Origin: Streptomyces sclerotialus
Lineage (GTDB): Bacteria > Actinomycetota > Actinomycetes > Streptomycetales > Streptomycetaceae
NCBI GenBank assembly: GCA_000719105.1
Contig: JODX01000007.1
Span: 186,001 to 250,000 of the forward strand
Reading direction: 5' to 3'
DNA length: 64,000 bases
In this document: positions 8,273-16,196 of the stretch, one piece after another
Numbering within the stretch: the stretch's first letter is position 1
How the letters are laid out: each line of letters starts with the position of its first letter
Notes under the pieces: generated by a model
Database searches by the model: none
What the model saw: the letters and a program-made list of their open reading frames with translations, nothing else
Told to the model about the DNA's origin: nothing
Translations under genes and position numbers: made by a program

Positions 8273-8284
8273 TACTGGCGAGTA
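8273..8284. promoter_or_regulatory. Palindrome upstream of etfBA
   Basis: TACTGGCGAGTA: arms TACT/AGTA with a GC centre, matching itself at 10 of 12 positions. It lies in a low-GC patch about 120 nt before etfB. It has the form of a TetR-family operator such as those governing fatty-acid oxidation in actinobacteria; which regulator is not known. Confidence 0.45.
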
Positions 8285-8405
8285 ATATTTCCGTACCGAG
8301 CGCGGGCCGCCCCGACCGGGACCGGCCTCTCGGGGCGCCTATGCTGCCTGACAGGAAGGCAGCCCGGAAGGCAGCCCGAAATGACGATGCAGTAGGAGAG
8401 CCGGC

Positions 8406-9191
8406 GTGAGCTTGAGGATCGTTGTCACTGTGAAGTACGTGCCCGACGCCACTGGCGACCGGCACTTCGCCGATGACCTGACCGTCGACCGGGACGACGT
8501 GGACGGTCTGCTCTCGGAGCTCGACGAGTACGCGGTCGAGCAGGCCCTGCAGATCGCGGAGGAGGCCGACGACGCCGAGGTCACCGTGCTGACCGTGGGC
8601 CCGGAGGACGCCAAGGACGCGCTGCGCAAGGCGCTGTCCATGGGTGCCGACAAGGCCATCCACGTCGAGGACGACGACCTGCACGGCACCGACGCCATCG
8701 GCACCTCGCTGGTGCTGGCCAAGGCGGTCGAGAAGGCCGGTTACGACCTGGTGATCTCCGGCATGGCCTCCACCGACGGCGTCATGGGCGTGGTGCCCGC
8801 GCTGCTCGCCGAGCGCCTGGGCGTCCCGCAGGTCACCCTGCTCTCCGAGGTCTCCGTCGAGGACGGCACGGTGAAGGGCCGCCGCGACGGCGACGCCGCC
8901 TCCGAGCAGCTCGAGGCCTCCCTCCCGGCGGTCGTGTCGGTCACCGACCAGTCCGGTGAGGCGCGTTACCCGTCCTTCAAGGGCATCATGGCCGCCAAGA
9001 AGAAGCCGGTGGAGTCCTGGGACCTGTCCGACCTCGACCTGGACGCCGAGGAGGTCGGCCTGGAGGGCGCCTACACGGTCGTCGACGCCGCGGACGAGCG
9101 CCCGGCGCGCACCGCCGGCACGATCGTCAAGGACGAGGGCGAGGGCGGCAAGCAGCTCGCTGAGTTCCTCGCGGGCCAGAAGTTCATCTAA
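8406..9191 (+). CDS. etfB: Electron transfer flavoprotein, beta subunit
   Basis: Small subunit (261 aa) of the heterodimeric flavoprotein that takes electrons from acyl-CoA dehydrogenases and hands them to the quinone pool. Hallmarks are the N-terminal VVTVKYVPD, the AMP-binding-type DLVISGMASTDGVMGVVPALLAE segment and the recognition-loop region ARYPSFKGIMAAKKKPVE. It starts at GTG 8406, preceded by TAGGAGAG. The alpha subunit gene follows 60 nt later with its own ribosome binding site, so the two form an operon. Confidence 0.95.
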   Translation: MSLRIVVTVKYVPDATGDRHFADDLTVDRDDVDGLLSELDEYAVEQALQIAEEADDAEVTVLTVGPEDAKDALRKALSMGADKAIHVEDDDLHGTDAIGTSLVLAKAVEKAGYDLVISGMASTDGVMGVVPALLAERLGVPQVTLLSEVSVEDGTVKGRRDGDAASEQLEASLPAVVSVTDQSGEARYPSFKGIMAAKKKPVESWDLSDLDLDAEEVGLEGAYTVVDAADERPARTAGTIVKDEGEGGKQLAEFLAGQKFI

Positions 9192-9251
9192 GGGCCCCCG
9201 CTCAGCCGACCGCCCCGCACCCTTCACTGCAAGCAGGAGAGAAGAAGTCCC

Positions 9252-10214
9252 ATGGCTGAAGTCCTCGTCTACGTCGACCACGTGGACGGTGCCGTCCGCA
9301 AGCCCACCCTGGAGCTGCTGACCCTGGCCCGCCGCATCGGCGAGCCGGTCGCCGTCGCCCTCGGCAACGGCGCCGCCGACACCGCCGCCACGCTCGCCGA
9401 GCACGGCGCGGTGAAGGTCCTCACGCACGACGCCGCCGAGTACGCCGACTACCTGGTCGTACCGAAGGTGGACGCCCTGCAGGCCGCCTACGGGGCCGTG
9501 TCCCCGGCCGCCGTGCTGGTGCCGTCCTCCGCCGAGGGCAAGGAGATCGCGGCCCGCCTGGCGCTGCGCATCGGCTCCGGCATCATCACCGACGCCGTCG
9601 ACCTGGAGGCCGGCGACGAGGGCCCGGTGGCCACGCAGTCGGTGTTCGCCGCCTCGTACTCCACCAAGTCCCGCGTCTCCAAGGGCACGCCGGTCATCAC
9701 GGTCAAGCCCAACAGCGCGGCCGTGGAGGCCGCCCCGGCCGCCGGCGCGGTCGAGGCGCTGTCCGTGACCTTCTCCGAGAAGGCCACCGGCACCAAGGTC
9801 ACCGGCCGTACGCCGCGTGAGTCGACGGGCCGCCCGGAGCTGACCGAGGCCGCGATCGTGGTCTCCGGCGGCCGCGGTGTCAACGGCGCCGAGAACTTCG
9901 CGATCATCGAGGCCCTCGCCGACTCGCTCGGCGCGGCCGTCGGCGCCTCGCGCGCCGCGGTGGACGCGGGCTGGTACCCGCACACCAACCAGGTCGGCCA
10001 GACCGGCAAGTCGGTCTCCCCGCAGCTGTACATCGCCTCCGGCATCTCGGGCGCGATCCAGCACCGGGCCGGCATGCAGACCTCGAAGACGATCGTGGCC
10101 GTCAACAAGGACGCCGAGGCCCCGATCTTCGAGCTGGTCGACTACGGCGTGGTCGGCGACCTGTTCGACGTCGTCCCGCAGCTGACCGAGGAGATCAAGG
10201 CCCGCAAGGGCTGA
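9252..10214 (+). CDS. etfA: Electron transfer flavoprotein, alpha subunit
   Basis: Large subunit (320 aa) of ETF, carrying FAD. The C-terminal FAD domain is readable: [14 protein letters not shown] (about 197-210), then [25 protein letters not shown] (about 249-273) and [26 protein letters not shown], all strongly conserved. It pairs with EtfB immediately upstream. The ATG at 9252 follows AGGAGAGAAG. A strong hairpin terminator directly after the stop closes the operon. Confidence 0.96.
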   Translation: MAEVLVYVDHVDGAVRKPTLELLTLARRIGEPVAVALGNGAADTAATLAEHGAVKVLTHDAAEYADYLVVPKVDALQAAYGAVSPAAVLVPSSAEGKEIAARLALRIGSGIITDAVDLEAGDEGPVATQSVFAASYSTKSRVSKGTPVITVKPNSAAVEAAPAAGAVEALSVTFSEKATGTKVTGRTPRESTGRPELTEAAIVVSGGRGVNGAENFAIIEALADSLGAAVGASRAAVDAGWYPHTNQVGQTGKSVSPQLYIASGISGAIQHRAGMQTSKTIVAVNKDAEAPIFELVDYGVVGDLFDVVPQLTEEIKARKG

Positions 10215-10233
10215 GTCCCGCCCCGGACCGCAC

Positions 10234-10285
10234 ACCGAGGCCCCCGCGACCGGCGCACACGCCGTACGGTCGCGGGGGCCTCGGT
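10234..10285. terminator. Strong hairpin terminator after etfA
   Basis: Perfect 19-bp inverted repeat: left arm 10234-10252 (ACCGAGGCCCCCGCGACCG), right arm 10267-10285, with a 14-nt loop. It lies between the convergent etfA and phosphodiesterase-fold genes and can serve both strands. No U-tract follows, as is usual in Streptomyces. Confidence 0.85.
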
Positions 10286-10290
10286 CCGTG

Positions 10291-11211
10291 TCAGCCGAGG
10301 GTGACCGACGCCTGCACCGGCAGATGGTCGCTCGGGAACTGCCCGGCGCGCGAGAAGGTGTTGATCGACGCCCGGTGCACCGTGACACCCGGCGTGACCA
10401 GGATCCAGTCGATACGGTCGCCGTCGGGCGTCAGCGGCCGGTAGCCGTGGAACGTGGCGTACAGGGCGCTGCGCTCGGCCGCCGCGTCCCAGGTGTCGGC
10501 GAGACCGGCGCCCAGCATCGTGTCGTACACCGGGTTCTTGTGGGCGGCGACGTTGAAGTCACCGGTGACCACCAGCGGTAGCGACCGGTCCAGCCCGGCG
10601 ATCCTCTCGGCGATGAGCGAGGCGGCACGCGCGCGTGCGTTCTGGCTGGCGTTGTCCAGGTGGGTGTTCAGGAAGGAGAACTCCCGGTCGCCGTCGCGCA
10701 GATCGCGGAAGCGGACCCAGGTGACCATGCGGATGGAGCCGCCGCCCCAGGTGTTGGAGCCGATCACGTCCGGGGTGTCGGAGAGCCAGAAGTGGTCGTA
10801 CTCGAGCGGGGCCAGCCGGCGGGTGTCGTAGAGGACCGCCACGAACTCGTCACGGCTGCCGCCCGCGCGTCCGGTGCCGATCCAGTCGTAGTGCGGGCCG
10901 AGGTCGGACTCGATGTCGCGCACCTGCTGGTAGAGGCCCTCCTGGATGCCGATGGCATGCGGGCGTTCGCGGCGCAGCAGCTCCCGCATCACCGGTCTGC
11001 GGGCGGCCCAGCTGTTGGGCTCGGTGGTGCTCGCGAAGCGCAGGTTGAACGACATGACCTCCAGCCGGCGGCTGCCGTGACGCTCCTGCGGGGAGGCCGA
11101 GGCCGAGGCCGGAGTGGCGGACAGGGCGGTACCGGCCAGCGGCAGGGCGGCCGCGGTGGCCAGCGCGGTCTTCAGGCCAAGACGGCGTGTGACGCGGCTG
11201 TGGTTCGGCAC
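10291..11211 (-). CDS. Exported endonuclease/exonuclease/phosphatase family protein
   Basis: 306-aa DNase I/sphingomyelinase-fold phosphodiesterase with an export signal. The N-terminus VTRRLGLKTALATAAALPLAG carries a twin-arginine-like motif, a hydrophobic stretch and an AxA-type cleavage region (ASA near residue 38). Catalytic residues are in MSFNLRFA, GIQEGLYQQ (Glu), HLDNAS, GDFNVAAH and the final SDHLPV (Asp-His). The substrate could be a phospholipid, nucleic acid or sugar phosphate. The GTG at 11211 is preceded by AAGGAGCC. It would act outside the membrane; cofactor loading before export would fit Tat transport. Confidence 0.85.
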   Translation of the reverse strand: MPNHSRVTRRLGLKTALATAAALPLAGTALSATPASASASPQERHGSRRLEVMSFNLRFASTTEPNSWAARRPVMRELLRRERPHAIGIQEGLYQQVRDIESDLGPHYDWIGTGRAGGSRDEFVAVLYDTRRLAPLEYDHFWLSDTPDVIGSNTWGGGSIRMVTWVRFRDLRDGDREFSFLNTHLDNASQNARARAASLIAERIAGLDRSLPLVVTGDFNVAAHKNPVYDTMLGAGLADTWDAAAERSALYATFHGYRPLTPDGDRIDWILVTPGVTVHRASINTFSRAGQFPSDHLPVQASVTLG

Positions 11212-11321
11212 AAGGGCTCCTTCGCGAAAGCTTCGGGGCTTCAGGGCTCGGGCTCAGGAAAACGCTGCCAGGCGGACGTGAACATGCCGAGAGGAGGGAG
11301 TGGACCGCGGGCAAGACGGTG

Positions 11322-11349
11322 TTGACCGGCGGGAAGGGTGGCCTATAAC
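11322..11349 (+). promoter_or_regulatory. Promoter of the CitE-like gene
   Basis: TTGACC at 11322-11327 and TATAAC at 11344-11349 are spaced 16 nt, a good sigma-70 match. The expected start at about 11356 leaves a 45-nt leader that contains the palindromic operator and the ribosome binding site. Confidence 0.6.
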
Positions 11350-11369
11350 TTCGTTCTACGGATTGTTGA

Positions 11370-11384
11370 TTCCGTATTACGGAA
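11370..11384. promoter_or_regulatory. Perfect 15-nt palindromic operator
   Basis: TTCCGTATTACGGAA is a perfect palindrome about a central T. It lies just downstream of the predicted transcription start and a few bases before AGGAGGG (11388-11394). A related half, TTCTACGGATT, precedes it at 11354-11364. A repressor bound here would block elongation. TTCC/GGAA arms are common for IclR-family regulators; the regulator is not identified. Confidence 0.6.
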
Positions 11385-11400
11385 AATAGGAGGGCTTGGG

Positions 11401-12708
11401 ATGGGGCAGGGCCGTCAGGAAAAGGTGACCACGAGTCTCGCGGGCGCCGTCAGCGAGGAGATCAGCGCTTCCCTCGCCCCGGTCGACGCGGAACTGGGCC
11501 GCCACTACCCCGGGGACCCCGGCACCCGCCAGCCCGTCCACACCGTCTACGTCCCGGGCGACGTCTTCGCCGCCGGCACCATCCGCTCCTGGGGAGACCA
11601 GGCCCTCGCCGCCCTCGACGAACACGCCCCCGACGCCGCCTCCCTGGCGTCCGCGCTGGGCCTCGCCGAACACCTCGCCGAGCAGGTCCACGACCGCGTC
11701 CGCGCCAAGCTGGAACGCGAGCCGATCGAGGACCTGCGCGTCGACTTCGAGGACGGCTACGGCCCGCGCCCCGACACGGAGGAGGACGAGGCCGCGGCCC
11801 GGGCGGCCCGGCTGGTCGCCGGGGCCTACGGGAACGGCACGGCGGCCCCGTACATGGGCATCCGCATGAAGTGCATGGAGGCGGCCGTCCGCGACCGGGG
11901 CATCCGCACCCTCGACGTCTTCCTCAGCGGCCTGATGGCGGCCGGCGGGCTGCCCGAGGGGCTCGTGCTCACCCTCCCCAAGGTGACGTACGCCGAGCAG
12001 GTCACCGCCATGGTCCGGCTGCTGGAGGCGTTCGAGAAGGCGCGTGGAATCGAGCCCGGGCGCATCGGGTTCGAGATCCAGATCGAGACCAGCCAGTCCA
12101 TCCTCGCCGCCGACGGCACCGCGACCGTGGCCCGGATGATCCGGGCCGCCGAGGGCCGCGCCACCGGACTGCACTACGGCACCTTCGACTACAGCGCCTG
12201 TCTCGGCGTCTCCGCCGCGTACCAGGCCAGCGACCACCCGGCCGCCGACCACGCCAAGGCGATCATGCAGGTCGCGGCCGCGGGCACCGGCGTACGCGTC
12301 TCCGACGGCTCCACCAACGTGCTGCCGGTCGGCCCGACCGAGCAGGTCCACGAGGCGTGGCGGCTGCACTTCGGGCTCACCCGGCGCGCCCTGGCCCGCG
12401 CCTACTACCAGGGCTGGGACATGCACCCCGGCCACCTGCCGACCCGGTACGCGGCCGTGTTCGCCTTCTACCGCGAGGGGTACGAGCAGGCCGCGGCGCG
12501 CCTCGCCCGGTACGCGAACCGGACCGGCGGGGACGTGATGGACGAGCCCGCGACGGCCAAGGCGCTCAGCGGCTATCTGCTGCGCGGCCTGGACTGCGGC
12601 GCGCTCGACTCCGGCGAGGTGGCGTCGGCGGCCGGCGGTCTGACGAGGGCCGACCTGGAGGGCTTCGCGACGCCGCGCCGGGGGGACCTGACCGTCTCGG
12701 GCGGGTGA
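11401..12708 (+). CDS. HpcH/HpaI aldolase / citrate-lyase-like family protein
   Basis: 435-aa TIM-barrel protein of the CitE/HpcH superfamily, in the actinobacterial group I know as DUF6986. Conserved elements are LRVDFEDGYGPRPDTEEDEAA (acidic metal-site segment, about residues 113-133), MGIRMKCMEAAVRDRG, LVLTLPKV, FEIQIETSQ and LHYGTFDYSACLGV. The reaction is unproven; malyl-CoA- or glyoxylate-type lyase chemistry is plausible for the superfamily. The ATG at 11401 has an ideal AGGAGGG 6 nt upstream, so the longer frame from 11338 is rejected. A strong promoter and a palindromic operator precede it, suggesting repressor control. It stands alone as a transcription unit. Confidence 0.8.
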   Translation: MGQGRQEKVTTSLAGAVSEEISASLAPVDAELGRHYPGDPGTRQPVHTVYVPGDVFAAGTIRSWGDQALAALDEHAPDAASLASALGLAEHLAEQVHDRVRAKLEREPIEDLRVDFEDGYGPRPDTEEDEAAARAARLVAGAYGNGTAAPYMGIRMKCMEAAVRDRGIRTLDVFLSGLMAAGGLPEGLVLTLPKVTYAEQVTAMVRLLEAFEKARGIEPGRIGFEIQIETSQSILAADGTATVARMIRAAEGRATGLHYGTFDYSACLGVSAAYQASDHPAADHAKAIMQVAAAGTGVRVSDGSTNVLPVGPTEQVHEAWRLHFGLTRRALARAYYQGWDMHPGHLPTRYAAVFAFYREGYEQAAARLARYANRTGGDVMDEPATAKALSGYLLRGLDCGALDSGEVASAAGGLTRADLEGFATPRRGDLTVSGG

Positions 12709-12745
12709 CGGCACAGGACGCACCCCGGGCCGGGGGAGGTGCGGG

Positions 12746-12797
12746 GGACGGCGGTCCGGTGCCCGGACTTCCGGGCCACCGGGCCCGTGCGCCGTCC
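12746..12797. terminator. Bidirectional hairpin terminator
   Basis: Nested inverted repeats: outer arms GGACGGCG (12746-12753) and CGCCGTCC (12790-12797), inner arms around CCGGTGCCCGG-ACTT-CCGGGCCACCGG with one bulge. It lies between the convergent CitE-like and LacI genes and probably ends both transcripts. Confidence 0.65.
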
Positions 12798-12859
12798 GCG
12801 GAACGGCCCGCGCCCACATACCGCTCCGGGCCGGAGGCTGCGCGCTTCTCGACGAACAG

Positions 12860-13924
12860 TCAGCCGACGGGCGGCAGTTCGCCCGAGCCGCGGGTGATCA
12901 GCCGGGTCGGCAGCTCGATGCGCTCGGGGGCGACGAGGGTGCCGTCGAGCCGGCGGAAGAGGCGGTCGGCGGCGGTACGGCCGAGCCGGCCCGCGTCCTG
13001 GGCGACGACCGTGACACCGGGCCGGAGCAGATCGGCCAGCTCGAAGTCGTCGAAGCCGACGAGGGCGACCGGACGGGAGAGGCGGGCGAGCACCCGCACG
13101 ACCGTGACCGTCACACGGTTGTTGCCCGCGAAGATCGCGGTGACGGGGTCGGGGCCCGAGAGCATCTCCTCGGCGGCCCGGCGCACCCGTTCGGGGTCGG
13201 TGACGCCGAGCGACATCCAGGCGTCCGCCACGGGTATGCCCGCGTCCTCCATGGCCGTCCGGTAGCCGCGCAGCCGCTCGGCGGCGGTGTGGATACGGGG
13301 CATGTCGCCGATGAAACCGATCCGGCGGTGGCCGTGCGCGATCAGGTGGGCGACACCGGACCGGGCGCCGCCGTGGTTGTCCGACAGCACCACGTCGGCG
13401 TCGATCCGCCCGGCCGGGCGGTCCACGAACACCGTGGCGACGCCCGCCCTGATCTCCGGCTCCAGATAGCGGTGGTCGTCACCGGCCGGAATGATCAGCA
13501 GCCCGTCCACCCGGCGGGCGCACAGCGCCAGCGCCAGCTCCTGCTCGCGGTCGGGGTCCTCCGCGCTGGAGCCGTTGATCAGCAGGGCGCCGTGGGCGCG
13601 CGCGACCTCCTCCACCGCACGGCTGAGGGGGCCGTAGAACGGGTCCGCGAGGTCCTCCAGCACCAGGCCGATGCTGGCCGTGCGGCCCTTGCGCAGCACG
13701 CGCGCGCTGTCGTTGCGCCGGAAACCCAGGGCCTCGATCGCCTCCTGTACGCGGCGCTCGGTGTCCGCGGTGACGCCGGGCTCGCCGTTGACGACGCGGG
13801 AGACCGTCTTGAGTCCGACTCCCGCGCGCGCGGCTACGTCTTTCATCGTCGGACGGTTGCCGTAGCGGCTCTCGGGGCGGCGGGCGGTCTCGGGCACGGT
13901 GCGCGGTCCTGTTCTGTTGTCCAC
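12860..13924 (-). CDS. LacI-family transcriptional regulator
   Basis: About 354 aa. The N-terminal helix-turn-helix is TMKDVAARAGVGLKTVSRVVNGEPGVTADTERRVQEAIEALGFRRN, including the hinge helix, followed by a periplasmic-binding-like effector domain (SIGLVLEDLADPFYGPLSRAVEEVA and so on). It should be a sugar-responsive repressor. It is divergent from a ROK glucokinase, with a textbook LacI operator between the two genes, so it most likely controls that gene and itself. The start is uncertain: the GTG at 13924 is chosen, while an open frame to 13987 overlaps the operator region. Confidence 0.9.
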   Translation of the reverse strand: MDNRTGPRTVPETARRPESRYGNRPTMKDVAARAGVGLKTVSRVVNGEPGVTADTERRVQEAIEALGFRRNDSARVLRKGRTASIGLVLEDLADPFYGPLSRAVEEVARAHGALLINGSSAEDPDREQELALALCARRVDGLLIIPAGDDHRYLEPEIRAGVATVFVDRPAGRIDADVVLSDNHGGARSGVAHLIAHGHRRIGFIGDMPRIHTAAERLRGYRTAMEDAGIPVADAWMSLGVTDPERVRRAAEEMLSGPDPVTAIFAGNNRVTVTVVRVLARLSRPVALVGFDDFELADLLRPGVTVVAQDAGRLGRTAADRLFRRLDGTLVAPERIELPTRLITRGSGELPPVG

Positions 13925-13995
13925 GGTTCCGCCGCCCTGCGGGGTATGCCGATCCGTGGGTCCGTACAAGGATGTGGCGTCGAGCATAGAGCCTG

Positions 13996-14007
13996 GACAA
14001 CGTTGTC
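13996..14007. promoter_or_regulatory. LacI-family operator
   Basis: GACAACGTTGTC is a perfect 12-bp palindrome with the central CG and AACGTT core typical of LacI/PurR-family operators. It sits 72 nt upstream of the LacI-type gene and 147 nt upstream of the ROK gene, suited to divergent control and autoregulation. Confidence 0.7.
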
Positions 14008-14101
14008 ACAGCCGGGGGAGACTGTCCCCCGCCAACTCCGGCCCGCGCCGCGCAACCGGGGCGCGTTCGAGCTGCCTCCCTTCCGGCCGGGGAACCCGGT
14101 A

Positions 14102-14126
14102 CGCCCCTGGGGCTGTCCCAGGGGCG
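14102..14126 (+). promoter_or_regulatory. Leader hairpin before the ROK glucokinase
   Basis: CGCCCCTGGG and CCCAGGGGCG form a perfect 10-bp stem with a 5-nt loop (GCTGT), ending 28 nt before the ATG. It would lie in the 5' untranslated region if transcription starts near the LacI operator. It could act as an attenuator or stabilise the message; no direct evidence. Confidence 0.4.
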
Positions 14127-14153
14127 CCCACAGCAGCGGGAGAACCGACACTC

Positions 14154-15086
14154 ATGCAGACCGACCTCGTGGCCGCACTCGACATCGGCGGCACCAAGAT
14201 CGCCGGGGCGCTGGTGGACGGCCAGGGCCGGATCCTGGTGCGCGCCCAGCGCGCGACGCCCGCACAGGAGGACGGCGAGACCGTGATGCGGGCCGCCGAG
14301 GAGGTGCTCAACCTGCTGACCGCCTCTCCGCTGTGGTCCGGGGTGCGGGCCGTCGGCATCGGCAGCGCGGGCCCGGTGGACGCCGGCGCCGGCACGGTGA
14401 GCCCGGTCAACGTGCCCGGCTGGCGCGGCTTCCCGCTGGTCGACCGGGTCCGTGCGGTCACCGGCGGACTGCCCGTCGAACTGATCGGCGACGGTGTGGC
14501 CATCGCGGCCGCCGAGCACTGGCAGGGTGCGGCCCGCGGCCACGACAACGCGCTGTGCATGGTGGTCTCGACGGGCGTCGGCGGCGGACTGGTCCTGGGC
14601 GGGCGACTGCACCCCGGGCCCACCGGCAACGCCGGTCATATCGGCCACATCTCCGTCGACCTCGACGGCGACCTGTGCCCGTGCGGCTCCCGAGGCTGTG
14701 TGGAGCGCATCGCGAGCGGGCCCAACATCGCGCGCCGCGCCCTGGAGGGCGGCTGGCGGCCCGGCTCCGACGGCGACACCTCGGCCGCCGCCGTGGCCGC
14801 CGCCGCGCGGGCCGGCGACCCCGTGGCGCTGGCCTCCTTCGAGCGGGCCGCGCAGGCGCTCGCGGCGGGCATCGCGGCGACCGCGACCCTCGTCGAGCCG
14901 GACATAGCGGTCGTCGGCGGAGGCGTGGCCAAGGCGGGCGACGTCCTCTTCGCCCCCCTGCGCACCGCCCTGAAGAACTACGCCACCCTGTCCTTCGTCC
15001 AGCGACTGACCGTCGCGCCCGCACAGATGGGCACGGACGCGGGCCTGGTCGGCGCGGCCGCCGCGGCACTCCGCGAGAGCCGGTAG
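14154..15086 (+). CDS. ROK-family sugar kinase (glucokinase-like)
   Basis: 310-aa cytosolic sugar kinase of the ROK family, phosphorylating glucose or another hexose with ATP. Visible are the phosphate loop ALDIGGTKIAGALVD (residues 8-22), the catalytic-Asp segment LIGDGVAIAAAEHW, VSTGVGGGLVLGGRL, the GHIGHI histidine motif and the zinc site CPCGSRGCVE. There is no N-terminal DNA-binding domain, so this is an enzyme rather than a NagC-type repressor. The ATG at 14154 follows GGGAGAA. A LacI regulator is divergent with an operator between them, so induction by a sugar is likely. Which sugar is not shown. Confidence 0.88.
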   Translation: MQTDLVAALDIGGTKIAGALVDGQGRILVRAQRATPAQEDGETVMRAAEEVLNLLTASPLWSGVRAVGIGSAGPVDAGAGTVSPVNVPGWRGFPLVDRVRAVTGGLPVELIGDGVAIAAAEHWQGAARGHDNALCMVVSTGVGGGLVLGGRLHPGPTGNAGHIGHISVDLDGDLCPCGSRGCVERIASGPNIARRALEGGWRPGSDGDTSAAAVAAAARAGDPVALASFERAAQALAAGIAATATLVEPDIAVVGGGVAKAGDVLFAPLRTALKNYATLSFVQRLTVAPAQMGTDAGLVGAAAAALRESR

Positions 15087-15284
15087 ACGGACGGCAGGCG
15101 GCCCGCTCCGGGGGGCGGGGGCGGGGAAATCCGACGGCACGGCCGGGTGAGGTGCACGCCTCCCGGGCCCGGGCGGCGTACGCGGCCCGCGGGTTCGTCC
15201 CGGGGGCGATCGGTGGATGACAGTCCGTCGGGCCTGGACCTACCCTGGCCCCAGCCGCAACCGGGCGAGAACACGGGGGTCTTC

Positions 15285-15740
15285 ATGTCGGGTGCCGCCC
15301 TGCCGTACGTGGACGAGCACGTCACGTTCGTGGCGGCCGGGGCCGGTGACGCCTGGCGCGGGCTGGCCGAGACGCTGGAGCGGTCCTTCTCGCGGACCGG
15401 TGCGGCGGGTTACGCCCGGCTGGTCGGATGCGCCGAGGTCACGGCGGCCGGGCCGCGCCCCCTCGCCGAGGGGTCGGCGTTCCCCGGCTTCCGGGTGGTC
15501 GAGGCCGTCCCGGAGCGGACGCTGGTCCTCGAGGGACGGCACCGTTTCTCCACGTACGCCTTCGTGTTCCGCGTGGAGCCGGACGGGGCGGGGCGTTCCC
15601 GGGTGCGGGCCGAGACCCGCGCCGCCTTCCCGGGGCCGGCCGGTGTCCTCTACCGGTGGCTCGTCATCGGGACGGGAGGGCATGCGTACGGTGTGCGGAG
15701 GCTGCTTTCCGCGGCCCGCAGGCGGGCCGAATCGCCCTGA
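15285..15740 (+). CDS. Polyketide-cyclase/DUF2867-like protein
   Basis: 151-aa protein without signal peptide or membrane segment. The pattern of beta strands (VDEHVTFVAAGAGDAWRGLAETL, PGFRVVEAVPERTLVLEGRHRFSTYAFVFRVEP) and the C-terminal helix LYRWLVIGTGGHAYGVRRLLSAARRR recall the helix-grip (Bet v 1/SRPBCC) fold and DUF2867-type proteins. A lipid- or small-molecule-binding role is possible but not shown. The ATG at 15285 lies 5 nt after GGGGG; TACCCT at 15241-15246 may be the -10. Confidence 0.6.
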   Translation: MSGAALPYVDEHVTFVAAGAGDAWRGLAETLERSFSRTGAAGYARLVGCAEVTAAGPRPLAEGSAFPGFRVVEAVPERTLVLEGRHRFSTYAFVFRVEPDGAGRSRVRAETRAAFPGPAGVLYRWLVIGTGGHAYGVRRLLSAARRRAESP

Positions 15741-15779
15741 TTCGCGTGACCTCGGGCGTTTTTCGCAGTTGAGCGGTGC

Positions 15780-16034
15780 ATGAAGAAGCGCAGCATGCTC
15801 GCCATCGCCTCCCTGGCCACCGGGTTCGTCGTCGCGGCCGTCACCCCGTCCCACGGCGCCGAGCCCACGGAATCGCTGATCGGTCTGGGCGTCGACGAAG
15901 CCCTCCAGGACCTCGCCGGCATCGACAAGACGGTCGCCAGCGACAGTTTCGCGGTCGACAAGCCGTCCCTGGGAGGCAACGCGGGTGAGGGCGGACCGGG
16001 TGGCCAGAGCGGTATCGGTGGTCTGAGCGGCTGA
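15780..16034 (+). CDS. Small secreted glycine-rich protein
   Basis: 84 aa. The N-terminus MKKRSMLAIASLATGFVVAA is a clear Sec signal peptide, with likely cleavage after SHGA (about residue 27). The mature peptide is about 57 residues: an amphipathic part (SLIGLGVDEALQDLAGIDKTV) then a Gly/Ser-rich tail (GGNAGEGGPGGQSGIGGLSG). There are no Cys residues. I do not recognise the family. It resembles the small exported peptides Streptomyces makes during aerial growth, but lacks chaplin motifs. It lies 39 nt downstream of the preceding gene with only a weak ribosome binding site. Confidence 0.6.
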   Translation: MKKRSMLAIASLATGFVVAAVTPSHGAEPTESLIGLGVDEALQDLAGIDKTVASDSFAVDKPSLGGNAGEGGPGGQSGIGGLSG

Positions 16035-16196
16035 CGTCGCGCCCGGTAGCGGCCGACGTCCCGCCGCGCGGCGCCGGGTCCCCCGCGACGAGCGGCGGGA
16101 AACCCGGCGCCGTGTGGCTGTTGCCTCATCGGCGGCTGGTTTCCGTCCCGGGGTGGAGCGGGCAAGCCTCAGGGGGCCAACAGAAGAGGGGGAACC

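Noticed and set aside
8232..10388. A 718-codon open frame on the minus strand opposite etfBA
   Set aside because: It is the complement of two well-conserved genes; its composition (runs of G, R, L, V and D) is the usual antisense shadow in high-GC DNA, with no start signal or family motif.
11338..11400. Longer CitE-like protein starting at 11338
   Set aside because: That start lies within the promoter (-10 at 11344-11349); the ideal AGGAGGG before 11401 decides for the shorter form.
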